A stretch of DNA of 64,000 nt from Diogma glabrata (lineage: Eukaryota; Arthropoda; Insecta; Diptera; Cylindrotomidae): positions 199,124,127 to 199,188,126 of the forward strand of contig OY856188.1 of NCBI GenBank assembly GCA_963693315.1, read 5' to 3'. The notes under the pieces were generated by a model. That model saw nothing but the letters and a program-made list of their open reading frames with translations. It was not told the origin of the DNA and did not search any database. The translations under genes and the position numbers were made by a program. This document shows, piece after piece, positions 23,100 to 34,693 of the stretch. Position 1 is the first letter of the stretch; each line of letters begins with the position of its first letter.

Positions 23100-23306
23100 T
23101 GTAAATCGCCCAATAGGATAGAGAAAATAAAAATAAAATAAGAGTTAAAAAGCAAATTAGTTTTAAAATTTGCAGTAACAAATCGAAAATTTTACTTTCT
23201 TTTAAGAAATCAAAACAATTTAGCGCCATAAAGGATTATGATAAATATATACGATTTTCAACTAGTTTTAAAATATCTTCAATAGGCGTTGCAATCCCCT
23301 TACAAC

Positions 23307-23375
23307 GCTAGGTGAACACTCATACTACATTCGTATTTACAAAACCACTACATTACACTACGCCCTCGTGAACAA
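23307..23375. repeat. Second end of the GTGAACAC / CGTAGTG repeat family
   Basis: Reverse-complemented this reads TTCACGAGGGCGTAGTGTAA and then GAGTGTTCACCTAGCG. It resembles 21305-21360 in opposite orientation. The two could be the ends of a ~2.07-kb element, or two solo MITE ends. Confidence 0.45.
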
Positions 23376-24089
23376 GATATAAGAAGCACTAATAGTTTTT
23401 TCATCTTTTAATATTGTCACTTATCAAAATATATGCCGCGACTTTTCAAGTGATTCTTTATAAAGTAGTCATACAGTTTCCTGAGCACTTGATTATTTGG
23501 TTACAAACCTGACAATATATTTTCTTGGATACAAGCATTTTCTGAAAATGGTTAACGTTTTACTTTTTGATATTATTGTTCCTTTTTCACCATAAGAGAG
23601 ATGGGATAAAAACATATATAAAACTGCGTTATGTTCAATATGAAATTGCTTGGTTGAAAGGCATTACAATGTTTAAAAAAAATAAAATTTAATTCTTATG
23701 ATGAACGCATGGAAAAGAATTTCGCGTTTTCAAATTTTTGCGAGAATTCAACAGTAACCAGAAACCCTATCTCTGAGTGACCTAAAACTTGTGTGAAACC
23801 AAAAAGGTTACATATATAATCCATTATCAGTACGACACTATCAAATACCGTCGGAGCTGACTCTTTTGAGCACATACCGGTCTTTTTAAAATCGGTTACG
23901 GCACCATTGATATTCTCACGAGCAAAACTTATTTGTTTTGTTATTGAGCGATGCCTACATATAATATTAAATGGAACTGCTTATTGACTATTTCGAAGTT
24001 GGTTAAAGATTAAGTATGCGAATTTTTTTATCAAACTATCATTGGCTACATAACTTTTTTCGCTACAGTAGTATTATATTGATTGCTCT
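23376..24089. other. AT-rich non-coding stretch
   Basis: No gene, no repeat ends and no strong structure recognised. Confidence 0.45.
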
Positions 24090-24520
24090 TACCCGGGTAA
24101 CAAAAAGCTAACTTCCAAGCCTGGGGCCAAGACCGCGCCATAGCTTTTGGGGGTTGGGCCAGGCCTAACGCTCAAGCTTGGGCCAAGCTTGGACTGATGT
24201 CCTGGGGCCAAGTCTGGCAAATAAGACTTAGGCCAGGTGTACCAAACCAATTTTTGTTTCCAGACCTCCTTTAAATGTGTGGAAAGAGGTTGTGGAAAGA
24301 GTAACATATATGCAAATAAAGATAAACATAATATGGTCTGCACATGTTTACAATGCATTAGACTGGTTAATAAGCGTACTATAATAAACTGAACCTTGGT
24401 TCAGTCTAGGCATTTACAACTGGCTCAGACCTGGCTCGAAGCTAACTAGCCAAGGCTTGGCTCGTCAATACTGGCCCGAGATTGGCCCATTGTTTAACAT
24501 TCGCAGCTCCTACCCGGGTA
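24090..24520. mobile_element. CCCGGG-ended MITE-like element, copy B (most complete)
   Basis: Bounded by TACCCGGGTA at both ends (24090-24099 and 24511-24520), itself a palindrome. Inside are several half-palindromic GGGCCAAG/CTTGGC phrases, CATTAGACTGGTTAATAA and CAAGGCTTGGCTCG. Parts recur at 20812-21060 and 60310-60537. No coding capacity and no clear target duplication (CTCT-like on both sides). The superfamily is unknown to me. Confidence 0.7.
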
Positions 24521-24689
24521 TCCTCTTGAAAGATTTATCCCCAACCTTTATCCCTTGTTTTATTTTCATTAGAAAATTATATTTCAAAATTCAAAATTTA
24601 AATAAATTAGTTTTACTTTCAAAAATGTCAACCTCGAACCTTCATGTGGTATACATTGTTCTTACCAACGAGGAACTGACGACCGAGCG

Positions 24690-25433
24690 ACTTCCGGAAT
24701 AAGAAGTCAAACTTTCTTTTAATGGTCAACGGCCAACGGAGGGCGGATGAACCCAAAAGATAGAACGGGGCACTCTGTTGTCCTGGGGGTGGGAAACTGT
24801 CCCCAAAGGCGGATGAGTCTTTCGAGACCAACGGCATCAGGATGGAGAAGGCAACGGAAAACCACCCCATTAAAGACATAAAAGAGGTTTCAAGAAAAGG
24901 TGTAGGAAAAGAAGAAAAAGTAACATGAGTTTTTTGAATACTAAATACAATACCGGAATAGTTTCCCAATCGGATTTCCGGGAGGAACAGTGTACAAAGA
25001 CCTCACGTGATCAGGAAAGGAGAAGTGATAACTAAGTTAGGTTTGGAACGTGGAATGTGAGAAGTATGCTTAAGGAAGAAAAGCCAGAAAACTTGAAAAG
25101 GGAAATAATTAAAAATAACATGGATATAGTTGGGATTAGTGAAGTGAGATGAGCAGGATTCCGTGAGGAACATATGGAAGACGCTGTGTTCTACTTCAGT
25201 GGAGGAAAACGAGGAAAGAACGGAGTGGGATTTATTGTAAATAACAGATTAAAGACTTGTATTAGTAAGGTAATATATGACTGCGATAGAATTATAGCAT
25301 TAAAGATAAACAGTGCTCCGAAGAGTATTCTAGTCATTCAAGTGTACATGCCTACAAGTGACTATGATGACGAAGAGGTGGAAAGGGTTTATGACCGGAT
25401 TGAAGAGATTTTGAATGAGGAAGGGAAGGGTTG
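24690..25433 (+). pseudogene. LINE-B, 5' part: leader and N-terminal endonuclease
   Basis: After a GC-richer leader (AACGGCATCAGGATGGAG, then GGCAACGGAAAACCACCCC near 24850), an APE endonuclease begins at about 25040 with GTWNVRSM. It continues with MDIVGISEVR, a TGA stop at 25150-25152 where the family has Trp, then GKNGVGFIVNNRL, DRIIALKI, VIQVYMPTSDYDDEE. It breaks off at 25433 where the hAT-C target duplication begins. The rest of the protein resumes at 31103. Confidence 0.85.
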
Positions 25434-25441
25434 CTGTCACT
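25434..25441 (+). repeat. 8-bp target duplication CTGTCACT, left
   Basis: CTGTCACT directly precedes hAT-C and is repeated exactly at 29748-29755. Confidence 0.9.
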
Positions 25442-25671
25442 CAGTGGCGTAGCGACATAGGGGTTTGTTGGGGTTCAAACCCCCCCCCCATTGAAATTTT
25501 AAAGTTTCTGTAATCTAGAAGAATTGCTCTAATATTCTAATATTAAGATTTTTTCCCTGGTATCTTACGAATGAATTGAACAGTTGCTTTTTTTTCGTTC
25601 CTCAGAACCCCCCCCCGTCTCTCTTCCTGTCAGGCCTGACGCCAAGGGAGAGTTTTGGGGGTTGTGACACC

Positions 25672-26465
25672 CAGTGGCGTAGCGACATACGGGTTTGTTC
25701 GGGTTCAAACCCCCCCCAATTGAAATTTTAAAATTTCTGTAATCTATAAGAATTGCTCTAATATTCTAATATTAAGATTTTTTCCCTGGTATCTTACGAA
25801 TGAATTGAACAGTTGCTTTCTTTTCGTTCCTCAGAACCCCTTCCTTCCCTCTTCCTGTCAGACCTGAAGCCGAGGGGGGTTTTGGGGGTTGTGACACCCT
25901 CCCAAGAATTTTCCCATTCGGCAAATTCGGCATTTTTACTAAAAGAATTTTCCAATTCGGCAATTTTACGATTTTATTAAAGTTAAGTTAAGTTTATTAA
26001 AGTTATTTAAGCAAACATTTAAATTTTCGCAGCGATTCCCACTTTTTGCTCAGTATCACTTATTTATTTTCTTTGTCATTCGGCAAATTACGATTTTAAA
26101 ATCTTTACGGCAACTCGACTTAAAATAGCCGAAGCAGAAAAATCTGGATGAATGACTAATACATTTTTAAATAAAATCAATAATTTATATAAATAAATTA
26201 TTGTAATTATAATCAACGGAACAAACTTTTTTGGTATATATTTATTATAACATGTTTCGAATGTAAACATTGATCGTCAGATTACCAAAATCAGGCGTAG
26301 CGATATACGGGTTTATTCGGGTTTAAACCCCCCCATTGAAATTTTAAAGTTTCTGTCTTCTAGAAGAATTGCTCTAATATTCTAATATTAAGATTTTTTC
26401 CCTGGAATCTTACGAATGAATTGAACAGTTGCTTTCTTTTCGTTCCATAGAACCCCACCCTCCAC
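25672..26465. repeat. Second and third copies of the hAT-C left end
   Basis: CAGTGGCGTAGCGACATACGG (first 20 bases match 25442 but for one) starts at 25672 and CAGGCGTAGCGATATACGGG at 26292. Each is followed by the same C-run, TTGAAATTTTAAA, TCTAATATTAAGATTTTTTC and ACGAATGAATTGAACAGTTG. The third copy is shorter. The stretch between (25906-26290) is AT-rich. Confidence 0.8.
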
Positions 26466-26574
26466 TATGTTGTCATAGTGATAGCACACATACTCACTAG
26501 CACACATACACAAAAAGTTGACTGCCAGCTGCATGCCACGATGCGTACTATAAGTAGTACTATCAGAACCACCC

Positions 26575-27080
26575 CTTAACCTTGGCCCTGTGTTAAGCAA
26601 TATCGCTCCACCTGCACTCAGACGCTCGCATGCTCTCATGCGTGAACATAAAAAGGTAACCAACAACATCACGTTACCCTTGCACGAAGATAACGGTGAC
26701 CACACTCGTTGTCGATTGAAGTCAAGAAAGCCTGCACATAAAACTGCCAGCAACCTGCTGGCAACTAATTTTAATATCTTGGATGTCTGGGACACCTCCT
26801 GGCATCATAAATACAACTGGCCTTTCTATTACTAACCCGACTTCTACCCAACCTGGTTTCGATCTGCCACGTCATACCTGGACTACACTAAACCGAATAA
26901 GAACGAATCATGGACGTTGTGCTGATTCTTTCTACCTGTGGGGCATTTCAGAGTCCCCTGAGTGTGACTGCGGCGATCCACAATAAACCATAAAACACAT
27001 TGCAACTGTGGCGACATCTAAGACATCCATTTGGCAACTCCCGATGTAGTAGCATGGATAGACTCGCTTGATGTAAACAT
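26575..27080 (+). pseudogene. LINE fragment: C-terminal end with cysteine motif (LINE-D)
   Basis: Reading across a frameshift near 26830 gives NIAPPALRRSHALMREHKK, then RCRLKSRKPAHKTASNLL, then GFDLPRHTWTTLNRIRTNHG and RCADSFYLWG, CDCGDPQ, a stop, and TIKHI. This pattern (LNRIRTNHGRC ... CDCG ... I-H-I) is the C-terminal end of an insect LINE that differs from LINE-A, B and C. GC content is higher than its surroundings. Only this 3' fragment is present. Confidence 0.75.
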
Positions 27081-28089
27081 CTAATATTCAAATGTACTGC
27101 CCAATGTTCAAATATTTTACTTTTTACTTTTTTACTAAAAGACGCGCAATCAAATTGAATGTAAGTTCATTTAATGTGTATCCATGCTTTGTTTTAGGTA
27201 GATTTCATAGAAGAGTCTACCTATTTTAAGTTTAATTTTTAATGTGTCTCAAAAAAACCATACGCTAAATAAAAAAAAATTAGTGATACAATAATTTGGA
27301 AAAAATAACAAATATTATGTCAAAGGTAACTTGTTCCACATATTTTTATTTCAAAATTTATGCAAATTCGTAATTTCAATTTAGAATAAACATTTTTTTT
27401 TAAATATTTTACTTGCGGCGAATAAAAAATAGTATATGATGCACGGACATAAGCTATTTTGGACTTAATGTGAATGCAACTCCACATACGACCAAAATCT
27501 TTAGCTTTACGTCCTAGCATCATAATGTACTATTCTGGCATCTTTTATTTATGCCCACTGGTCTACTATTTTATCTACTATTCTTTCTTTATGAGTACAT
27601 CTGTAGCCCTATTCCTGTACATCGTGAAATAGGATTTGAGAAATAAATTACAGCAATTTTTTCATAACTAGTATTCCGTGCCGGAAATAACAAATAACAA
27701 TTTCGTAGATCGGACAATAGATAAGATCGGACAAAACAAAGTGTCCTGGAAGTTGTTCTAAATACAAAAGAAAATTAATTGTGTTAGAATAGTTAAAATG
27801 ATATCTAACGCCTTGATATTTTAAGGAATTTGATTAATCAGGAAAATCATTTTTCATCCCTTCCTAGACACAGGTTTGAGGCGAATCAATAGGTAAAGTG
27901 TCATTCAGTTTCAAATAAGTTTAAATTTCAAAGTCACTAGCACAAAAATTTCTATTTAAAAATAAAGAAAATTATCATTTTTTAAAGTTAATAAAGAATT
28001 ATTCGAAATTTGCTTTTTTAAAGTTAATTAAAAATTATTCGAAATTTGTTTTATGAAAGTTAATTAAAATTATTCGATATTTTTGTTTT
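27081..28089. other. AT-rich interior of hAT-C
   Basis: No gene recognised. The right part (27950-28085) holds several repeats of AAAGTTAATTAAAAATTATTCG, which also recur after the LINE-A copy (29510-29530); the LINE seems to have entered that repeat. Confidence 0.45.
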
Positions 28090-29465
28090 ATATTGCACCA
28101 ACTCTCACCAAAATATTTTATAAATCCTATAAATCTGGTATTTTTCCATCCTGCTGGAAGTTGGCCAATGTCCAGCCTGTCCCAAAAAAGGAACGAAATG
28201 TGATATTTCAAATTACAGACTAATAACCTTACTCCCAGTCCTGTTTAAAATATACGAGCAATATATTAATTCACACATATCCAAATTTTTGGAGGACGTA
28301 ATCGCATTAGACATCTCAACAGCATTTGATCGAATCTGGCATGCCAACTTGATCAACAAGCTCGTTGCGTACGGTTTTCATACCGCAGTTGTGAAGTTGA
28401 TTCAAAATTTTCTGTCTAACCGATACATCTCGGTATCTATAGATGGCTTTATTTCTGAGTCCAAATTACTAACGCTGATGTACCCAAGGCTCAGTTTTAT
28501 CTCCTACTTTATTTTTAATTTATATCAACGAACTGTTGCAAATCACCAAAAACCCAATAAACAGTTTTGCAGATGATAGTACACTGCACAAGTCATTCGT
28601 CCCGCTATCTTCAAAGGGTAAATGCATGAAGAAATAAATCCCGCCCGGAGAGACGCTGCCATAAATGTAAACGAGGACTGAAAAAAGTCGCCGATTGGGG
28701 TGACAAAAATTTGGTCATTTTTAATTCCACCAAAACACAGCTATTGATTGTTTCCAGATTAAAGACCGAGTTTCCCAATGATATTTCAATTAATATGTGT
28801 AACGACCAAATAGACGAATGACTTACTCAGGAACGATCATATCATGGCCATGGCAAAGAGCGCATCAAGAAAACTCGGCCTCCTCAATAGATGTAAAAAA
28901 TATTTTTCTCCGTATCAATTACTCCACATTTATAAGTCCTATATTCGTCCCTGCATGGAGTATTGTTGTCAAGTTTGGGGCGCTGCATCTGTTACCATCT
29001 TGGGCCTTTTGGACTCTGTTGAAAAGCGTGCTATACGAATTGTTGGTGATCGAAATTTAACATTAAATCTTGATTCCCACGTCGCACTGTTGCTGATCCC
29101 GTTGTTTTTTATAAATATCGTCACCAGCAGTGCTCGGATGAAATTAGATCTATAATGCCTCAGACATCTTCTTTTCCTTGTTCAACTCGTTAATCTGTTT
29201 GTGCAAATAGTCAAACTGTCGGGATTACTCACTGCCCCAGTAACAAAATGCAAAGGGATTTCTTTGTGCGTACATCGTACAAATGGAATGCTTTGCCTGA
29301 ATCAATAGTCTCGAGTGCCTTCAATCCACAAAGATTTAAATAAAACGTCCACCAACACCTCAAGATGCATGTTGTTGCGGGACCTATATGGTCTTAAAAG
29401 GTATCTATGTGTTGTTGTGACATATTTTGTAATTCCTACTGCACAACACTTTTTACTAAAAAAAA
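28090..29465 (+). pseudogene. LINE-A copy 2, 5'-truncated, inside hAT-C
   Basis: Starts in mid RT with the CWKLANVQPVPKKG region, then has a ~120-bp deletion near 28297 that joins SKFLED to VIALDIS. It continues with AFDRIWHANLINKLVAYGF, NRYISVSIDGF, FADD (28566-28577), NPARRDAAINVN and the C-terminal SYIRPCMEYCCQVWGAA. It ends with the shared 3' motif GTGTTGTTGTGACA and an A-rich tail. Several frameshifts break it. Confidence 0.85.
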
Positions 29466-29747
29466 AATATTGTAAAAATATTTTTTTTTGAAATAAAAAT
29501 TATTCGATATTTGTTTTCTTAAAGTTAATTAAAAATAATTTAAAATAGTTAAAAAAAATCATTAATCTATTTTTTAAAAAATTATTAATTAAAAAAATTA
29601 AAATTAAGGAAACATTAAAAGGAAGTATCTATTATTGTAATGAATTATTAATAAAACTAATTAGTTGGTTTATTGGGTTAAACTATTAAGTCTTATAAAA
29701 TAATCCTTGACCCCCCCCCCCAATGGAAAATTCTGGCTACGCCACTG

Positions 29748-29755
29748 CTGTCACT
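29748..29755 (+). repeat. 8-bp target duplication CTGTCACT, right
   Basis: Exact copy of 25434-25441 directly after hAT-C. Confidence 0.9.
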
Positions 29756-31102
29756 TCACACATATCCAAATTTTTGGAAGACAACCATTTGATATCTGAC
29801 AGCCAATACGGTTTTAGAAACAAAAGATCAACAACCGATCTATTGAACTATGTGGCACATCTTTGGAATAGCATTCTTGAGAAAGGTGGTGAAACGTACG
29901 TGATCGCATTAGACATCTGAAAAGCATTTGATCGAATTTGGCATGCCAACTTGATCAACAAGCTCGTTGCTTACGGTTTTCATCCCGCAGTCGTGAAGTT
30001 GATTCAAAATTTTCTGTCTAACCGATACATCTCGGTATCTATAGATGGCTTTTCTTCTAAGTCTAAATTAATAACCGCTGGTGTACCCCAAGGCTCAGTT
30101 TATCTCCCACCTTATTTTTAATTTATATCAACGAACTGTTGCAAATCACCAGTAACCCAATAAATAGTTTTGCAGATGATAGTACACTGCACAAGTCATT
30201 CGTCCCACTATCTTCAAAGGGTAAAATGCATGAACGAATAAATCCCGTCCGGAGAGACGCTGTCATAAATGTAAACGAGGACCTAAAAAAAGTCGCCGAT
30301 TAGGGTGACAAACATTTGGTCAATTTTAATTCCACCAAAACACAGCTATTGATTGTTTCCAGATCAAAGACCGAGTTCCCCAACGATATTTCAATTAATA
30401 TGTGTGACGACCAAATAGACGACCAATATTGGGAGTCACAATATCCAATGACTTACTCTGGAACGATCATATAATGGCCATGGCAAAGAGCGCGTCAAGA
30501 AAACTCGGCCTCCTCAATAGATGTAAAAAATATTTTACTTCGCATCAATTACTCCACATTTATAAGTCCTATATTCGTCCCTGTATGGAGTATTGTTGTC
30601 AAGTTTGGGGCGCTGCATCTGTTACTATCCTGGCTCTTTTGGACTCTGTTCAAAAGCGAGCTATACGAATTGTTGGTGATCGAGATTTAACATTAGATCT
30701 TGATTCCCTTCAACATCGTCGCACTGTTGCTGATCTCGTTGTTTTTTATAAATATCGTCATCAGCAGTGCTCGGATGGAATCAGGTCCATAATGCCTCAG
30801 ACATATGTTTTTCCCCGTTTTACTCGTCAATCGGTTTGTGCGGGCGGTCGGACTGTCGAGATTACTCACTGTCATAGTAATAGAATGCAAAGGGATTTCT
30901 TTGTGCGTACATCGTACAAATGGAATGCTTTGCCCGAATCAATAGTCTCGAGTGCCTTCAATCCACAAAGATTTAAAAAAAAGCGTCCACCTATAACTCA
31001 AGACGCATGTTGTTGTGGGACCTACGTCTTAAAAGGTATCTATGTGTTGTTGTGACACATTTTGTAATTCCTACTACACAACATTTCTTATAAAAAAAAA
31101 AC
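29756..31102 (+). pseudogene. LINE-A copy 3, 5'-truncated, inserted in LINE-B
   Basis: The best preserved LINE-A copy. It starts at SHISKFLEDNHLISDSQYG, with RSTTDLLNYVAHLWNS, then a TGA stop at 29918-29920 where copy 2 has Ser (ALDIS), AFDRIWHANLINKLV, NRYISVSIDGFSS, a one-base frameshift in PQGSVLS, FADD at 30169-30180 and INPVRRDAVINVNEDL. A 208-codon open end (30429-31055) holds GVTISNDLLWNDHI, LLNRCKKYFTSHQLL, RPCMEYCCQVWG, RRTVADLVVFYKYRHQQC and FVRTSYKWNALPESIV. The 3' end is GTGTTGTTGTGACA and an A tract at 31092-31101. No clear target duplication. Family: Jockey/CR1 group, inferred. Confidence 0.88.
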
Positions 31103-33575
31103 ATTGTGATGGGGGACTGGAACGCAAGTGTGGGGTCAGAAGAGGTCGAGGGAGTAGTTGGAAAATATGGTCTGGGTTTGAGAAATGAAAGAGGAGATAG
31201 GATGATTGAATTTTGTAAAGAAAAGAAGTTAATAGTTACCGACACGTGGTTTAAACATCATAAACGAAGGTTGTATACTTGGAAATCACCTGGTGATCTC
31301 TATAGAAAACAAATAGATTTTATAATGATTGACGAGCGATATAGAAATGGAGTGAAGAAGGCAAACACCTTACCTGGTGCAGATATACACAGTGATCATG
31401 TGCTCTTACTAGCAGTTTTAGAAATAAAACTTAAAAGATTAAAGAAAGCAGGAAAAATCAAGAAATGGGATTTAGAGAGATTAAAGTTTCTGGATGCCGA
31501 GAAAATAGGTTTGAATATGGAAAGAGAAATGAGAATTTTGAAAACAACAATAGTAGAGGATAGTGAGACGAGATGGGAAAGAATAAAGCAAAGTATAAAA
31601 ACAGTGTGTGAAATTAGTGTAGGATACAAGAAAGGAGTTAGGCCAAAGAAACCGTGGATTACACAGGGTATGATAGATAAAATGGAGGAAAGACGAAAGT
31701 TTAAAAAGTTAAATACTGAAGAAGGACGAATAAAGTATAGAAGAATGAACACAGAATTGAGAAAGAAAACTGACAGAGCAAGAGAGGCATGGTTTAATAA
31801 TGAGTGTAAAGCAATTGCAGAAATTGTTAAATCTGGAAGGCATGATCTGGTATATAACAAAGTGAGAGAACTAACAACTACCAAAGAAGGGAACAGAATA
31901 AAATGTATAGAAGTGGAGAGTCAGGAGGGTGTAATTCTGAAAGAAGAAAAAATAATTTTGCAAAGATGGAAAGAATATATGGAGGAGCTCTATAAGGCAA
32001 AGGAAAAACCTAAGGTTCTAAACGTAGAGAGAGAAGAGGAGTACCAAAAGATAACATCGGCCCAAGTATTATACTGGATGAGGTGAGAGCAGCAATGAAA
32101 GATATGAAAAGTGGCAAGGCAGCCGGAATTGATGAAATACCAGTGGAAGTGTTGAGGTGTCTGCAAGAGGAAGGCATGAGAGAGTTTACGTCACTGTGCA
32201 ACGAGATTTATGAAAGTGGGGAGCGGCCTGAGGACTTCTTGAGATCCGAAATGATTCCACTGGCTAAGAAAAAGGGAACGAAGAAGTGTGAAGAACACAG
32301 AACCATCAGTATAAGTGTGCATGCTGCTAAAATCTTGCTGAGAGTAATAAATAGGCGTATGACAAGAGTGATGGAGGAGAGCGTAGACGAGGAGCAGTTC
32401 GGTTTTAGAAAAGGTATTGGTACAAGGGATGCACTGGGAGTCGTAAGGTCCATTGTGGAACGTTATACAGAAAGGGACAGGGAGGTTTACCTTTGCTTTG
32501 TAGACTTGAAAAAAGCCTTCGACTGTCCTTTGTGGGGGAAACTATTGGAGATATTAAAACAGAAAGGAGTTGACTGGAGAGAAAGGAGGTTAATAAGCAA
32601 GCTGTATATGAACCAGAGAGTAGCTCTACGGGTTGGTACCAGCAGGACAGACTGGTTTGAGATTGGAATAGGAGTGAAACAAGGATGTTGTTTATCTCCT
32701 ACTCTTTTTAACATTTACATGGACAAAATGGTGCAGGAATGCTGGAGGAGCGATAAAGGAATGAGTATAGGAGGAAGGGAAGTTGCCTGCGTTCGATTCG
32801 CAAATGACATGGTGATCTTTGCAGAAAGTGAAGAAGAACTGAACAGAATGTTGAAACATCTAAAGGATATGGAAAGTGTGTATGGGCTTAGAGTTAATGT
32901 GCGAAAGTCAAAGGTAATGAAAATAGGAAAGAAAGAAATGTTAAACATCATTGTAGGTGAAGAAAGGCTAGAACAGGTGGAAAGGTTCAAATATCTGGGA
33001 ACTGAGGTGGCGGAAGACTGGAGTGGAATAAGAGAAATAAAAGCAAGGATTGGTATGGCAAAGCAGGCTTTCAGAGCGAAGAGGATACTGTTAATCAGTA
33101 AAATAGACATGGTATTGAAAAAAAGAATGATAAAGTGCTTTGTGTGGAGCGTTCTCTTGTACGGATGTGAAACGTGGTCCTTATCAAAAAAGGAAATTAG
33201 TAAGTTAGAGAGTTTTGAAATGTGGATTTGGAGACGAGTTCTTAAGATCAAGTGGATAGAAAAGTTGAGAAATGAGGAAGTTCTAAGAAGAGTGGGAGAG
33301 GAACGTAGTCTAGTAAAGACAATAGAGGAAAGAAAATGGAATTGGATCGGACACGTACTAAGAAGGCAACGTTTGTTAAGAGATGTTTTGGAAGGATCTG
33401 TGGAGGGACAAATAAAGGGGGGAAGAAGAAAGAGAAAAATGATGGACAGTATAAAAACAGGCTACGGAGGGTACGGAATAATGAAAGAGACGGCTCAGGA
33501 GAGAGACCATTGGCGGATACACCAGGGACATGCGCAAGCAGAACACTAATGATGATGATGATATCTACAGCCTTC
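31103..33575 (+). pseudogene. LINE-B, 3' part: endonuclease end, reverse transcriptase, C-terminal domain
   Basis: Resumes the endonuclease with VMGDWNASVG, LIVTDTWFKHH, TWKSPGD, QIDFIMID and IHSDHVLL (the catalytic SDH). A one-base frameshift near 32060 divides the frame (31106-32086 and 32083-33549). RT motifs: KSGKAAGIDEIP, EEQFGFRKGIGTRDAL, VDLKKAFDCPLW, GVKQGCCLSPTLFNIY. The catalytic box reads FAND at 32797-32808 instead of F/YADD, so the RT is dead. The C-terminal part has KYLGTEV, LYGCETWSLSK, MWIWRRVLKI, WNWIGHVLRR, WR-H. The 3' end is a short (ATG)n tail at 33549-33563. Family: APE-type LINE of the RTE/CR1-like kind that ends in a microsatellite; clade not fixed. Confidence 0.88.
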
Positions 33576-34693
33576 TAACAAATACACTATCATTATATCG
33601 AAATTTCAAAACATTTTTTATTATCGTGACATTTGATTTAATAACAGCAAATTACAAATTCATGATTCTATTTTTTTTTTCTTAATTTCGAAGGAGTGTT
33701 TTCCATAATATGGTGATTGTTAGTTAAGTAAAGAAGCAATTTCTAGTTGTAGTTGTTGTAAGAAAAGAAAATGAAGATCACGTTTTTATAATTTTATTTG
33801 CAATTGTGATTGTTTTGACTTTCATATTTTTTTTTGTTCTTATTATTATCTTAAAGGTTTTTCTTCAGAAATAAGAAACAGGTGAAACAATAAAAAAAGT
33901 TTTATTCTTAAATATTTGTAAATTGAGAACGATTGAAAATGATTGAAACAAGTACAAAATTATTCTTTCTTATTATATTATAGTACCTTAAGTTATACAA
34001 ATTTGAAAACCAAATCAATTTAAATTTTTATGCTGTTTGCTGTAGGTTGTTGTTGTTGTAGTTTTTGACAAGAAATCAACGGAAAAACTGAAATACATAA
34101 GTTGAATAACAATGTTTTCTTAATGAATATAATTTATTTTTTAAGAAAGAAAAAAAAAATTGAGATGGAAAAATAATAAAAATTGTCTGTTTTGTTGTGA
34201 TCACCTGTCTTGTTGAATGATTGTCATAAAGGAAAATAATATATTTAAAGAATAAGAATACATAAATATGATTCGATTATGTTACCAGATATTTGCATTT
34301 TGTCGTTTTTGTTGTTACTCGATCAGAGATGGATCAACTTTTTTGGGAGGGAGGAGGGGGGGTTGGGGTTATTTGGTTAAGTTAATCTTCTAAGACAATT
34401 TATTTCTGGTGCTACTTATCTTAAACTATATCGTTGATAATTTCATTCATTCATAAACCAAGCAAAGGAGTGAAATTAAAAAAATTCACTCTTACTTGGA
34501 GGATGAACGAAATAAAAAACTTTTAAGTTGTGAATGAAATTTTAAGCTTTCAAATAAAATAAAATTGTAAACTCTCTTAAATAATAAAGGAGTATAATTT
34601 TTTTTAGTTTCATTATTTAATTTAAAGTCTTTGAATATAATTTAAGAAATAACAGAAACATAACAGGGACAGAACTTCTCCTTACGGTAGCCC
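33576..34693. other. AT-rich non-coding stretch
   Basis: No gene or element ends. Simple patterns only: TTGTTGTTGTAG near 34050 and a GGGAGGGAGGAGGGGGGGTTGG run (34347-34368) with four short G-runs. Confidence 0.45.

Larger units (their letters stand above)
25442..29747. mobile_element. hAT-like DNA transposon (hAT-C), 4.3 kb, with nested LINE pieces
   Basis: Left end CAGTGGCGTAGCGACA and right end TGGCTACGCCACTG give terminal inverted repeats CAGTGGCGTAGC, followed by C-rich tracts (CCCCCCCC near 25480 and near 29710). An exact 8-bp duplication CTGTCACT flanks it. The left ~230 bp is repeated at 25672-25905 and again in part at 26292-26465. No transposase is visible. The interior has a LINE C-terminal fragment (26575-27080) and a LINE-A copy (28090-29465). 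It sits in the LINE-B endonuclease, at the very 5' junction of another LINE-A copy. Confidence 0.85.

Noticed and set aside
31396..31884. A 162-codon minus-strand frame, and others at 32715-33251
   Set aside because: They are shadows of LINE-B on the plus strand, hydrophobic because the sense strand is Lys/Glu-rich.
34340..34370. A G-quadruplex in GGGAGGGAGGAGGGGGGG
   Set aside because: The runs would allow it, but nothing around suggests a function; one isolated G tract is not enough.
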